64,000 bases of DNA, taken from Synechococcus sp. MVIR-18-1. GTDB lineage: Bacteria > Cyanobacteriota > Cyanobacteriia > PCC-6307 > Cyanobiaceae. The position numbers and the translations under genes were made by a program. Numbering within the stretch: position 1 is the first letter of the stretch; every line of letters starts with the position of its first letter. Below the pieces are notes generated by a model. It was given only the letters and a program-made list of their open reading frames with translations. It was not told where the DNA came from and searched no databases. Below, one piece after another: positions 55,296 to 64,000 of the stretch. The stretch lies in contig NZ_CP047942.1 of assembly GCF_014279835.1 (NCBI RefSeq), positions 1,364,001 through 1,428,000 on the forward strand, read 5' to 3'.

Positions 55296-56435
55296 TCAAC
55301 GGCGATCTGCCATCAAGCCCGTAAAGCGGGCGAAATGATGATCTGCATCATGGGGGCCTGGACTTGCTTCAGGGTGATATTGAACGCCAAACACCGGTTG
55401 ATTCCGATGGGCAAATGCCGCCACTGTGCGGTCGTTCAAGTTGAAATGAGTCACCTCTATTTTGTCCTCGGGCAATGAACCAGCGTCAAGAGCAAAGCCA
55501 TGATTTTGGCTTGTGATTTCCACCTGACCGGTGCTGCCACAGGGATGATTAAGGCCTCGATGTCCATAGGCCAACTTGAACGTTGTGCCCCCGAGGGCCA
55601 ACCCCAGAATTTGATGCCCCAAACAGATCCCAAACATCGGCAGCTGACGATGTTCCAGCAAACGTTGGGCCAGCGTGATGCCTGATTGCACAGCCGCTGG
55701 ATCACCAGGACCGTTGGAGAGGAAAACACCTTCAGGCTCGTGAGAGAGCACGGTATCGAGATCTGTATTGGCGGGCAAAACAGTTAGGTCACAGCCGTGG
55801 CTAACCAATCGCTCAAGAATGGCTCGCTTAATCCCGAAATCGATAGCGACAACCCGATAAGGACGCTCAGGACGCGTTTGAAACCGTTGGTCAAAAGCAA
55901 CGCTGCAGGACTTGGTCCAGCGGTACGCGGTTGGGGTGGTCACCTGATCAGCCAGGTTGAGCCCTTCCATCGAGGGGGCTTGCTTGAGATCCTCTAAAAG
56001 CTCAAGAGGCGGGCGACCGTCGCTGCTGATCACACCATTCATGGGGCCCAATTCGCGCAGATGCCTCACCAGAGCACGGGTATCCACACCATGAATTCCG
56101 ATCACACCGTTTTGCTCCAGCCATTCAGGAAGAGACTGTTTGCTCCGCCAATTGCTCGCCTGTGGAGCCATCTGCCTCACGATCAATCCACGGGCATGAG
56201 GCTGATCCGCCTCTTGATCATCTGGATTAACACCGGTATTGCCGATCTCTGGGTACGTAAAAGTGATGAGCTGACCGGAATAACTCGGATCCGTTAGGAC
56301 CTCTTGGTATCCCGTCATCCCGGTGTTGAACACCACCTCGCCGATCACGCTGCCGCGCCGACCGCAGGCAAAGCCCTCGAGAACCGTGCCGTCCTGCAGG
56401 ACCAGACGCGCTGTGAATGGGTTAGGAGCGGTCAT
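55296..56435 (-). CDS. carA: Carbamoyl-phosphate synthase small subunit
   Basis: A 379-residue glutamine amidotransferase. The N-terminal half has [15 protein letters not shown] and [17 protein letters not shown]; the class I glutaminase half has [15 protein letters not shown] with the catalytic Cys, and [11 protein letters not shown] with His/Glu. It supplies ammonia to CarB for pyrimidine and arginine synthesis. Confidence 0.97.
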   Translation of the reverse strand: MTAPNPFTARLVLQDGTVLEGFACGRRGSVIGEVVFNTGMTGYQEVLTDPSYSGQLITFTYPEIGNTGVNPDDQEADQPHARGLIVRQMAPQASNWRSKQSLPEWLEQNGVIGIHGVDTRALVRHLRELGPMNGVISSDGRPPLELLEDLKQAPSMEGLNLADQVTTPTAYRWTKSCSVAFDQRFQTRPERPYRVVAIDFGIKRAILERLVSHGCDLTVLPANTDLDTVLSHEPEGVFLSNGPGDPAAVQSGITLAQRLLEHRQLPMFGICLGHQILGLALGGTTFKLAYGHRGLNHPCGSTGQVEITSQNHGFALDAGSLPEDKIEVTHFNLNDRTVAAFAHRNQPVFGVQYHPEASPGPHDADHHFARFTGLMADRR

Positions 56436-56465
56436 TAGCAGAAGCGAGTGTCAGCCATGGCCTCC

Positions 56466-57512
56466 TCATTCTTCCTTGCGACCTTCCAGGGCATCACGCA
56501 GAGACACAAGCCGATGCCACGGCTGACCTTCCCCCAAGCTTGTCAAAGCCTGCTTCACTCCTTCAGACAAATCAGACTGAATGCCTGCAGCCCAAAGGAC
56601 CAGCGCGGTGTTCAAGGCAACTGCATCACGATGCGCAGCAGGCGCTTCACCCTTTAAGACCGCCTTAAGAATCTGCTGATTGGTCACCAAATCCCCACCC
56701 CGCAGTGCATCAAGGGGAGCAGGTGTCAAACCAAAGTCAGAGGCGCTGAGTTGATCGGCATGAACGTTCCCATTCTCAAGAATGCGCACTTGGTTGGGCC
56801 CCTCTAGCGAGGCTTCATCCAGCCCTCCTGCACCATGCACCACAACAGCACGGGTGAGCCCGAGCTGTTGCAACGCCTCCGCCATCGGATCCAACAGTTC
56901 AGCTTTTGCAACACCGAGAACTTGAGCTTCTGGTGTGAGTGGATTCACGAGAGGGCCAAGCAGGTTGAACACCGTTCGCACCCCCAAGCTGCGGCGAAGC
57001 GGAGCGAGATTCACGAGTGCTGGATGCCATGCGGGTGCAAAGAGAAACGTCACTCCAGACGCAGACAAGGCGCCCACCACTGTTTCCAATGGAGCCTTGA
57101 GTTGCAAGCCCAATCCCTCAAGAACATCCGCTGAGCCAACCTTTCCACTAGCGCTGCGGTTGCCATGTTTCGCGACAGTGGCCCCACAGGCCGCCGCTGT
57201 GAAAGCCACAGCTGTTGAAATATTGAAGGTATTGGCCCCATCACCACCCGTTCCACAGGTGTCGACAAGAGCAAGGTTTGGTTTCGCGTCTGGGAGCGCA
57301 CACGCCTTGCGCAACACCTGGGCCATCGCAGCGAGTTCTGTGCCCTGAACGTTGCGTGCACGCAATGCAGCGAGGAATGCACCTGTCTGAACTGGCGTGA
57401 GCTCCTCCGCCAGCCAAGCCTCCATAAGCGCAGCAGCGTTCTCCTTAGACAGAACGTTTCCAGCCAACAATTGCTCAAGCAGTTGGGGCCAGGACGCTGA
57501 TGCAGTGACCAT
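56466..57512 (-). CDS. trpD: Anthranilate phosphoribosyltransferase
   Basis: A 348-residue enzyme of tryptophan biosynthesis. The PRPP motif [34 protein letters not shown], and a Leu-rich N-terminal domain are clear. I chose ATG 57512 ([10 protein letters not shown]) because a longer frame to 57683 crosses a terminator. The terminator 31 bases upstream of the ATG could attenuate transcription. carA follows 30 bases downstream on the same strand, so the two may be co-transcribed. Confidence 0.95.
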   Translation of the reverse strand: MVTASASWPQLLEQLLAGNVLSKENAAALMEAWLAEELTPVQTGAFLAALRARNVQGTELAAMAQVLRKACALPDAKPNLALVDTCGTGGDGANTFNISTAVAFTAAACGATVAKHGNRSASGKVGSADVLEGLGLQLKAPLETVVGALSASGVTFLFAPAWHPALVNLAPLRRSLGVRTVFNLLGPLVNPLTPEAQVLGVAKAELLDPMAEALQQLGLTRAVVVHGAGGLDEASLEGPNQVRILENGNVHADQLSASDFGLTPAPLDALRGGDLVTNQQILKAVLKGEAPAAHRDAVALNTALVLWAAGIQSDLSEGVKQALTSLGEGQPWHRLVSLRDALEGRKEE

Positions 57513-57542
57513 GAAAGAAACGCGATTGAATGTGCTGGTCAG

Positions 57543-57574
57543 AAAAAAGCCCGGTGTGCAAATGCACGCCGGGC
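57543..57574 (-). terminator. Terminator hairpin in the trpD leader
   Basis: GCCCGG...GTGC pairs with GCAC...CCGGGC (57549-57574; 11 bp with one G-U) and, read on the minus strand, is followed by six T (57548-57543). It ends 31 bases before trpD. Confidence 0.8.
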
Positions 57575-57720
57575 CGAGTGATGGGGACTTCTCCACTATC
57601 ACCCACAAACGAGGCAATGACCAGATCGATAAGTAACCAGCTATGACTCGCGGTGGTGAGGTTGCGAACCAACTTTTGACCAAGACGAATGCCTAGGTTG
57701 ATAGCTGTTCTGCACCAGGC

Positions 57721-59472
57721 ATGGCCGCCTTCCGTCTCGATTTAATCGGTCGCTATTTGCGTCCGCACCGTCGCACGGTTGTGGTGGGAGCCCTGACTCT
57801 GGTCGTGGTGAATATTCTCAGTGTCACGATCCCGCTCGAAGTAAGGCGGGTGATTGATGACTTACAAGACGGGTTCGCAATCTCCGACGTTCTGCGTCAA
57901 GCCGGTTTCATCGTGCTGCTGGCCACGAGTATGGGCATTGCCAGGCTGATTTCTCGCCAGTTGGTGTTTGGGGTTGGACGGCAAGTTGAAGTGGAATTAC
58001 GCCAAAAACTATTTGATCAAATGCTGCTGCAGGAGCCCGGCTGGGTGCAGCAAACGGGTAGCGGCGAAATCATTAGCCGTGCCACGAGTGATGTTGAAAA
58101 TGTAAGGAGGCTTCTTGGCTTTGCTGTCCTCAGCCTTACCAACACTGTTTTGGCTTATGCCTTCACGCTCCCAGCAATGTTGGCGATTGATCCAGGACTA
58201 ACCGTTGCAGCAATCGCCCTCTATCCAGTGATGCTCGGCTCAGTGCGCTTGTTTGGCGGCCGGATGATGCGCCAACAGCGACGCCAACAGGAAGATTTGG
58301 CTGGTCTGAGTGAGCTCATCCAAGAAGATCTCTCCGGCATCGCAGCGATCAAGATTTACGGACAGGAGGCTCCAGAATTGGACGCCTTTAGCGCTCGGAA
58401 TAAAAATTACAGGGATTCGGCCATTCGCTTGGCTCGCACCCGCAGCACCCTTTTCCCATTACTAGAAGGGATTTCCTCCATCTCCTTGCTGCTGTTGATT
58501 GCCCTCGGAAGTGGGCAGCTTGAGCGAGGGGCTCTCACCATCGGGAGTTTGGTTGCTCTCATCCTTTACGTAGAGCGTCTGGTCTTTCCAACGGCCTTAT
58601 TGGGCTTCACGCTCAACACCTTTCAAACCGGTCAGGTCAGTCTGGAGCGAGTCGAGGAGCTCCTTTCACGCCGTCCTCGTGTTGCTGATCCATTGGAGCC
58701 CGTCGCTGTTAAAGAGCAAATGCAGGGCGAACTAGAAGCAAGAAATTTGCATGTTCGTTATGACGGCAGCGATCAAGACACCTTGAGGGGCCTTTCATTC
58801 CGCATTGCACCGGGCGAGTTGGTGGCGGTCGTTGGTCCTGTTGGTTGTGGGAAAACCACCTTGGCCCGCGCCCTTGGTCGGATGGTGGAAGTCCCCGAGG
58901 GACAGCTGTTTTTAGATGGCTGCGATCTCACACAACTGCGACTGCAAGACCTCAGAGAACAGATTGCACTCGTTCCACAGGAGGGCTACTTGTTCACCAG
59001 CAGCCTTGCCGACAATCTTCGTTACGGAGATCCAGAAGCAGGAATGGATCAGGTGGAAGCAGCGGCAGATCAAGCGCGCCTGCTTGCTGATGTGAAGGGC
59101 TTTCCTGATGGTTTTGACACCTTGGTGGGAGAAAGAGGGATCACACTCAGCGGGGGGCAACGACAACGAACGGCCCTGGGCAGAGCCTTGTTGATGACGT
59201 CACCGCTGCTGGTGCTGGATGACGCTTTAGCCAGCGTTGACAACAACACGGCCGCAGAAATTCTCGCCTCCGTCCGTCGCCAAACCCAGCGCACAATTGT
59301 GATGATCAGCCATCAATTGTCGGCAGCGGCAGCTTGCGATCGGATTCTTGTGATGGAGCGGGGACGCCTCGTTCAGCAGGGGCATCACAACGAACTCATT
59401 ACCATCAAAGGTCCTTACCGCAGCCTTTGGGAGCGGGAGCAGGCCGCAGAACGATTAGATGCCGTGGCATGA
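57721..59472 (+). CDS. ABC exporter, fused permease and ATPase
   Basis: A 583-residue half-transporter. Residues 1-310 form a six-helix ABC type 1 transmembrane domain; the nucleotide-binding domain has Walker A GPVGCGKTTLARAL, signature LSGGQRQRTALGRAL, and Walker B LLVLDDALASVDN. It resembles MsbA/MdlB-type exporters of lipids or drugs and would act as homodimer. It diverges from trpD. Confidence 0.93.
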   Translation: MAAFRLDLIGRYLRPHRRTVVVGALTLVVVNILSVTIPLEVRRVIDDLQDGFAISDVLRQAGFIVLLATSMGIARLISRQLVFGVGRQVEVELRQKLFDQMLLQEPGWVQQTGSGEIISRATSDVENVRRLLGFAVLSLTNTVLAYAFTLPAMLAIDPGLTVAAIALYPVMLGSVRLFGGRMMRQQRRQQEDLAGLSELIQEDLSGIAAIKIYGQEAPELDAFSARNKNYRDSAIRLARTRSTLFPLLEGISSISLLLLIALGSGQLERGALTIGSLVALILYVERLVFPTALLGFTLNTFQTGQVSLERVEELLSRRPRVADPLEPVAVKEQMQGELEARNLHVRYDGSDQDTLRGLSFRIAPGELVAVVGPVGCGKTTLARALGRMVEVPEGQLFLDGCDLTQLRLQDLREQIALVPQEGYLFTSSLADNLRYGDPEAGMDQVEAAADQARLLADVKGFPDGFDTLVGERGITLSGGQRQRTALGRALLMTSPLLVLDDALASVDNNTAAEILASVRRQTQRTIVMISHQLSAAAACDRILVMERGRLVQQGHHNELITIKGPYRSLWEREQAAERLDAVA

Positions 59473-59546
59473 AACATGAAACGCTTATCCATAAAGTCAC
59501 GACAAATGATGCGTTCGGGGCTTAGCTGGAGCAAAAGGTTTTAGCG

Positions 59547-59798
59547 ATGTCTTCCAGCCCTCCTTTCGCAGTGCGCTGCACCCTCACCTTCGGCGACGTT
59601 TACGGCCAAATCTTGGCCTGGATGGCAGTGATTTTTGTGAGTTTGGCCTCTGGTCTGGCTCTCATGGGGTCGTCCAAACCGCTGTTCGCTCTTGTGGGAG
59701 TCGGTCTCATTCTTGTGTTGAGCTTGCCTTTTCTGCTGTTCGCCTTTGTGACGACCTTGCTGAATCACATCCAACTGGAACCCAAATCAGTTGCCTAG
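59547..59798 (+). CDS. Small two-helix membrane protein
   Basis: An 83-residue protein with two hydrophobic segments (ILAWMAVIFVSLASGLALMG and ALVGVGLILVLSLPFLLFAFV) and a short polar C-terminus. It lies 74 bases after the ABC exporter and just before msrA. Not assigned to any family. Confidence 0.7.
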   Translation: MSSSPPFAVRCTLTFGDVYGQILAWMAVIFVSLASGLALMGSSKPLFALVGVGLILVLSLPFLLFAFVTTLLNHIQLEPKSVA

Positions 59799-59822
59799 GG
59801 TTTTGGCACTGACTTAATCGCG

Positions 59823-60545
59823 ATGCTGCCCTCCTGGCTTACCGGACAAACAACATCGTCACAGCCGTCCAGCGATCAAGGGCGGCATGTGGTGCTCGGA
59901 ACTGCACTCAATGCGCCTCTGATGGACGATCAGGAAGAAGCCCTGTTTGGTTGCGGCTGCTTCTGGGGAGCTGAGAAAGGCTTTTGGAGACTTCCTGGAG
60001 TGGTTTCAACAGCCGTTGGCTATGCGGGAGGAAACGTCGAAAATCCAACCTACGAACAAGTTTGTAGCGGCCGCACAGGCCACTCGGAAGTGGTGCGCGT
60101 GGTGTGGAGCACGACGGCGATTGATTTCAGTGATCTCCTGAAGCTGTTTTGGGAATGCCACAACCCAACGCAAGGGGATCAACAAGGCAACGACAGAGGC
60201 AGTCAGTATCGATCCGCGATCTACACGAGCACCGAACATCAAGCAAAGCTGGCAAGCGCAAGCCGTGATTGGTATCAAACAGCCTTAAACCAACAAGACA
60301 GTGCCGCAATCACAACGGAGATCGCGGCCGATCAAGTGTTTTTTAAAGCTGAGGAGTATCACCAGCAATACCTAGCCCGACCAGGCAGCCGGCCCTATTG
60401 CTCAGCCATGCCCAGCGGTGTCTTGCTTGGCGACTTTGCGGGTGCAAACTACAAGCTTCCTAGTTCTGTTTGGAGCCACTACGACTGGTCCATCAGTCAC
60501 TGTGTTTTGCGCGGTGACAACAGCCCGATTTCTCTGAAGGCATAA
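59823..60545 (+). CDS. msrA: Peptide methionine sulfoxide reductase A
   Basis: A 240-residue MsrA. The GCGCFWGAEKGFW motif contains the catalytic Cys; GYAGGNVENPTYEQVCSGRTGHSEVV follows, and the C-terminal region extends past the family core. It reduces methionine-S-sulfoxide, repairing oxidative damage. The first ~30 residues before the core are Gln/Ser-rich, possibly unnecessary, and a later start is possible. Confidence 0.95.
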   Translation: MLPSWLTGQTTSSQPSSDQGRHVVLGTALNAPLMDDQEEALFGCGCFWGAEKGFWRLPGVVSTAVGYAGGNVENPTYEQVCSGRTGHSEVVRVVWSTTAIDFSDLLKLFWECHNPTQGDQQGNDRGSQYRSAIYTSTEHQAKLASASRDWYQTALNQQDSAAITTEIAADQVFFKAEEYHQQYLARPGSRPYCSAMPSGVLLGDFAGANYKLPSSVWSHYDWSISHCVLRGDNSPISLKA

Positions 60546-60549
60546 ACCC

Positions 60550-60711
60550 ATGAACAACGCCTTGCCAGACAGGGTCGTCATGGCCGCGATTGCTCTCACG
60601 CTCGTTTTGGTGTTCGTTTTGATCTTCAGTCTGAGGCCCAATGACAACAACGCCGAGCCATTTCTTTGGAAAGAGCAATCCACCCCTAACGGGAGCTCCT
60701 TGGCGATTTGA
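60550..60711 (+). CDS. Small membrane protein, 53 residues
   Basis: ATG 60550 to TGA 60709-60711, starting five bases after the msrA stop. The product has a short N-terminus (MNNALPDRVVM), one transmembrane helix (AAIALTLVLVFVLIFSL), and a polar end (RPNDNNAEPFLWKEQ...). Close spacing with msrA suggests co-transcription. Unknown function. Confidence 0.6.
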   Translation: MNNALPDRVVMAAIALTLVLVFVLIFSLRPNDNNAEPFLWKEQSTPNGSSLAI

Positions 60712-60778
60712 TCACAAACAGAGTTTTGACTGTGAAAATTCGCTTATTTAGATCCATCAAGGCACCTAAAAAAGGTTC

Positions 60779-61126
60779 GTGAAGCCCTCACCTGACCCAC
60801 GCCAGCGCCGTCGGCTTCACCCATTGCCTAAGGGATTGGTGGAGCTCTACGGCTTGATTGCCGTTTTGGTTGTACTCATACCTGAGTGGCTAGCGGATGG
60901 AACGCTTGCCTTGAACGAGCGTCCTAACCTCTCTGCGATGCCGATGACCAGTCGAGCTTGGCGCACCCTGCCTGAACTCCAGTTGGCTTCGATGACACTC
61001 TGTGAGTTGCGTCTCCTTGCAAGGGATTTGCGAGTTTGGGGGTATAGCAGCGACGCCCGCAGCGAATTAACAGACCGCCTGCTGAAACGTTCCACACGCT
61101 TCAACAAAACTGGGAATGCGCTGTGA
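60779..61126 (+). CDS. Conserved-looking protein with SAP-like C-terminus
   Basis: A 115-residue protein from a GTG at 60779. It has a basic N-terminus, one hydrophobic segment (GLIAVLVVLIPEWL), and a C-terminal helix-extended-helix (LASMTLCELRLLARDLRVWGYS...LTDRLLKR) resembling a SAP motif, which binds nucleic acid in other proteins. It ends 14 bases before tRNA-Pro. Confidence 0.72.
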   Translation: MKPSPDPRQRRRLHPLPKGLVELYGLIAVLVVLIPEWLADGTLALNERPNLSAMPMTSRAWRTLPELQLASMTLCELRLLARDLRVWGYSSDARSELTDRLLKRSTRFNKTGNAL

Positions 61127-61137
61127 TAGTTTCCTTC

Positions 61138-61214
<77 letters not shown>

Positions 61215-61242
61215 TTTCAAACAAAAACAAAATCCCTACTCA

Positions 61243-61271
61243 AAAGCTGGCTTTTTAAAGCCGGCTTTTTT
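61243..61271 (+). terminator. Terminator after tRNA-Pro
   Basis: AAGCTGGCTTT/AAAGCCGGCTT stem with a run of T, about 29 bases past the tRNA. Confidence 0.85.
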
Positions 61272-61334
61272 ATGGGCAGCACTCTCACTCTTAAAGCCTT
61301 GAATCTGCGCTGAAAAGCACAGGTTGCTGTGTCT

Positions 61335-61559
61335 TCACTCCCAGGTCGCTGTGCAGCGATAGGAGGTCTCGCCACCCATACCGATCTCGATGGAGATGCA
61401 TGACGTACTAGTCACTTTTTGACCTTGGGGCACTTTGGACAACGCCCTGTTGGTCGCAACCTCTTCATCCATCGCCTCTTGAGTTGCTGATCCGGCAAAA
61501 GCAACCCCGCAGGTACCAAGCACCATGGCGGCCGTTGCAAGCGAAAGGATGACTTTCAT
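61335..61559 (-). CDS. Small secreted protein, 74 residues
   Basis: From ATG 61559 a signal peptide (MKVILSLATAAMVLGTCGVAFAG) is followed by a ~52-residue mature part with two Cys (TSCISIEI and YRCTATWE) that likely form a disulfide. An upstream start at 61631 would bury the signal peptide. Convergent with tRNA-Pro. Function unknown. Confidence 0.75.
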   Translation of the reverse strand: MKVILSLATAAMVLGTCGVAFAGSATQEAMDEEVATNRALSKVPQGQKVTSTSCISIEIGMGGETSYRCTATWE

Positions 61560-61805
61560 CGAAAAAAATAGTGATAACCCTCTCTCTAGCAACACATCAA
61601 CCAGATAACTGGAGGAGCGCCTGTTTGACATTCAACCGACGGCAAAGGAGGGAGCTTATCCAAAAACAAAACATCATCAAGCAAAACCCAAATCGAAGCA
61701 AAAACTCTTCGTCAGAACGAATCTAGTCATTGTCTCACAAGCTCTTGCAAAACAATTTTTGGACTGCTCTTAAGAAGAAGACAAGTTAATGAAAACTTCT
61801 AAGAA

Positions 61806-62267
61806 TTATTTGGTAACGAATAGCTCTCCTGCCATTGTTTTATAGCGTTTCAACGATGCACCAGGGCGACGCTTACGACTTGGCACACCTTGACCAGGCA
61901 AAAGTATTTCTGGCGCAAAATTTACCGGGGGAGCGGTGTCAATTAACTTTTGCGATTCGGCCAGTTCTCGAGCGATGGATTCGGCTGTAGTCAGAGCCTG
62001 CTCAGACGCAGCTACAGGAGACTCCGATCCTGTGGCGACAGATTCACTCAGAACTGACGATGGGGATGGCTTGGGAAGTGATGTTGATGTACGAGCCAGG
62101 GGGCGTAGAAGCACGACCCCAAGCATCAACACAACAAGAGAGGCCACTGTGCTGGGGAGACCAAGGGAACGACCTAGGAAATTCCAAACAATCCCTGATC
62201 CAGCGAGGCCAAACACACCAATTGCCGCAAACAACGGACCGATCAGTTTGAGAAGCAATTTTTTCAT
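61806..62267 (-). CDS. Hypothetical membrane protein, 153 residues
   Basis: Two N-terminal hydrophobic helices (LIGPLFAAIGVFGLAGSGIVW and STVASLVVLMLGVVLL) then a Ser/Pro-rich linker (LPKPSPSSVLSESVATG) and a C-terminal segment with PVNFAPEILLPGQGVPSRKRRPG. I do not recognise the family. AT-rich neighbours flank it. Confidence 0.65.
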   Translation of the reverse strand: MKKLLLKLIGPLFAAIGVFGLAGSGIVWNFLGRSLGLPSTVASLVVLMLGVVLLRPLARTSTSLPKPSPSSVLSESVATGSESPVAASEQALTTAESIARELAESQKLIDTAPPVNFAPEILLPGQGVPSRKRRPGASLKRYKTMAGELFVTK

Positions 62268-62531
62268 GGGAATACCTTGGCAAATTTCGACCCTGCGCCG
62301 CGAGTCAGCTCACCAGTCACTGCAATCTCCACAGACAAAGTATCCATACGTCACACAAAAACTTGATCACCAACGCTAAAAAGTTGGTGCAGGTCGACCA
62401 GCCGACAGAGAAGAGAAGGCTCCGCCCCCCAGCCTGCAATGCACGCAATAGCAAGTGAGTCATACATCGCGTTGCCTTCAAACATTCATTTGATACTGGA
62501 CTCTTTTTCTTTTGAATGAAAAGAATCAGAT

Positions 62532-62813
62532 ATGTCTCCATATCCTGAGTTATCCGTCACGGATGCATTCATGCACTTGCAGATCGGCAGGCTCAACAGA
62601 CTCGATCAAATTTCATTGGCCCATCCATGGATTCCCAAGCGCGATTTAATTTTAATACTGCATCACACATTTCACAGATTTGCAGATAAATACTCTGGCC
62701 AAGAACTACAGATGCATTTGGATCGATGGACAGACTTAGCGTGCAGCATCTCAGAGCATGAAATGAAGGATTTCATGTCACGGGTCAAAGAATTTGCGGT
62801 TTTTAACGATTAA
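62532..62813 (+). CDS. Hypothetical protein, 93 residues
   Basis: A soluble, helical protein rich in Leu and His (MHLQIGRLNRLDQISLAHPW, ILILHHTFHRFADKYSG). AT-richer than core genes. No family recognised; a small orphan gene is plausible. Confidence 0.55.
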   Translation: MSPYPELSVTDAFMHLQIGRLNRLDQISLAHPWIPKRDLILILHHTFHRFADKYSGQELQMHLDRWTDLACSISEHEMKDFMSRVKEFAVFND

Positions 62814-62955
62814 TGCTTTTTGCTGGAACCAAAAAGCTACCAATCAATAATTAACTCGTTGAACTCAAAAGACGTCTTCTCAAGCGATTAAAAGCCTGCT
62901 CAGCAAGAATGATTTTGCTGGTCTGATTCAAGAAGAACTCCAATCTTGCAAAGAC

Positions 62956-64000
62956 TCAGCGCTGATCAAGTGCTTGTTTCCATCGATCAGCCAATGATTC
63001 GATGGCAGATTTTGGTCCACAGAGACTGAGAAGTGGATTGGCCAGATGGCGGGATGCAGCCAAACGCAATGCCTTGCCATCAAGGGTCTCCAAAACCTCC
63101 ATACAGCGATGGTCGTGATTGTCGGGTAGGCCGAGACCTCTGAGCTGAGCACGACGTTCGGCTCTCTGACCTGTTGTTTGTGAGGCATGAGCCAACTGAC
63201 CACGAAATTTGGCACGCGCCAGGTTGAGGTCTGCTGCCTCCAGCGTGTGTTCCATCAATTCCTGCCAACTCATGATCAGCAGGTCCAAGGTGGTTAAGGC
63301 CTTATCAACTGCAGTGGATGCATGCAAAACAAAAGGTGAGGCCTTCGCTCTTGCTGGATGGTGCACGCCGACGTCGTAGGCCACGCCATGGTCTTCGCGA
63401 AGGCGGCGGAATAGCAAGCTGGACATCCCTGTACCCAAATGGGTTTGCAACAAACGAAGGGCAAGGTCATCTGGGTGTCCGTGAGGAAGCGTTGGCTGAC
63501 CGAGCATCAGCACGACCTGCTCGGTGGACTGCGGGTGGAGATAAACCGTTTGTTCCGCACTCATAGATGCTTGATCACTCAAATCTTTGGCGTCCGGATC
63601 AAGATCAGCAGAATTGGATTGAGGGGAAATACCGTCTGCTTGGAGCTGGTCCAATAATCCGGCTGGAATCGAACCCGACAACGCCAAAATCGCTCCTTCG
63701 GCGCTGAGGGATTGTGCAATCGGCCGAAGAGATGCTGCGGTGAGTTGCTCCAACTCACCAGCAACTCCCAAGGGGTCATGGCCATAAGGGCCCAGCCCGT
63801 AGGCCAGATGGCGCCAACCATCAAAGGCCAGATGGAAGGGATCTTCTCGCTGACGTTGCAGTGCTTGAAGACTCAACTCCCGCTCGAGGTTCACCTGATC
63901 GGCTTGCAGATGGGGTTCATGCACCATCGAGGTCAACAAGGGAAGCAATTGAGGGCTATCGAGATCCCTGCATTTCAAGCTGATCAGCAAGCCATCTTCG
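62956..64000 (-). CDS. M16-family peptidase (partial)
   Basis: The C-terminal ~345 residues of a pitrilysin-like zinc peptidase; the start lies right of the window. The visible part has ERELSLQALQRQREDPFHLAFD, YGLGPYGHDPLG, and MSSLLFRRLREDHGVAYDVG, the RxxRExxGxxY pattern of the second M16 domain. The zinc HxxEH motif would be in the missing portion or the partner subunit. Cyanobacteria often have two adjacent M16 genes. Confidence 0.88.
   Translation of the reverse strand, partial: EDGLLISLKCRDLDSPQLLPLLTSMVHEPHLQADQVNLERELSLQALQRQREDPFHLAFDGWRHLAYGLGPYGHDPLGVAGELEQLTAASLRPIAQSLSAEGAILALSGSIPAGLLDQLQADGISPQSNSADLDPDAKDLSDQASMSAEQTVYLHPQSTEQVVLMLGQPTLPHGHPDDLALRLLQTHLGTGMSSLLFRRLREDHGVAYDVGVHHPARAKASPFVLHASTAVDKALTTLDLLIMSWQELMEHTLEAADLNLARAKFRGQLAHASQTTGQRAERRAQLRGLGLPDNHDHRCMEVLETLDGKALRLAASRHLANPLLSLCGPKSAIESLADRWKQALDQR

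Overview
The window looks like chromosomal DNA of a marine unicellular cyanobacterium of the Synechococcus/Prochlorococcus group, most likely a marine Synechococcus of moderate GC. This rests on an allophycocyanin beta-18 subunit, Psb28, Gun4, a PAM68-like photosystem assembly protein, a type I glutamine synthetase behind a textbook NtcA promoter, cyanobacterial small-RNA motifs (Yfr1-like and Yfr2-like), and compact gene packing with many ATGA overlaps. Both edges cut genes: a penicillin-binding protein on the left and an M16-family peptidase on the right.

Layout. 1-7.4 kb is core: PBP end, DUF697-type GTPase, PLP decarboxylase with a coupled small membrane protein, tadA, a class V aminotransferase, apcF and glnA. 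7.4-11.6 kb is an AT-rich accessory stretch with a SET-domain protein, orphan small proteins and a Yfr2-like RNA. 11.7-29.5 kb is core: methyltransferase, an RsbW-like anti-sigma kinase, gun4, mnmH, psb28 followed by two AI-2E-type permeases, a flavin reductase, then a long minus-strand series rsmA-ispE-DUF3082-(31-residue microprotein)-pdhB-secD-secF-small membrane protein, followed by a pentapeptide-repeat protein, rlmH and a SGNH hydrolase. 29.6-36.6 kb is mixed accessory DNA: GAF protein, umuDC behind a LexA-like box, an AT-rich FAD monooxygenase/AEC transporter pair, and a HELAH-motif protein. 36.8-40.4 kb holds dnaG, an EamA transporter and a lipoprotein.

40.5-45.7 kb is gene-poor and holds the most unusual material: a PGRP-like amidase, a Yfr2-like RNA, three Yfr1-like RNAs whose 5' stems show compensatory changes, a 30-residue membrane microprotein behind an RpaB-type (HLR1-like) direct repeat, a small Cys-rich protein whose 3' end has been partly duplicated, and several orphan terminators. 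From 45.7 kb the core resumes: ruvA, rpsO, PAM68-like, dnaE, gatA, DUF1816, an rlmB with a 270-residue Arg/Ser/Asp repeat extension, mini-RNase III, a STAS protein, carA, trpD (with a terminator in its leader), an ABC exporter, msrA, tRNA-Pro(GGG), several small secreted or membrane proteins, and the M16 peptidase.

Functions in this window span nitrogen assimilation (glnA, carA, trpD), photosynthesis (apcF, gun4, psb28, PAM68-like), protein export (secDF), RNA modification and decay (tadA, mnmH, rsmA, rlmH, rlmB, mini-III), replication/repair (dnaG, dnaE, ruvA, umuDC) and cell-wall metabolism. All functional calls are from reading motifs and family memory; no database search was run.
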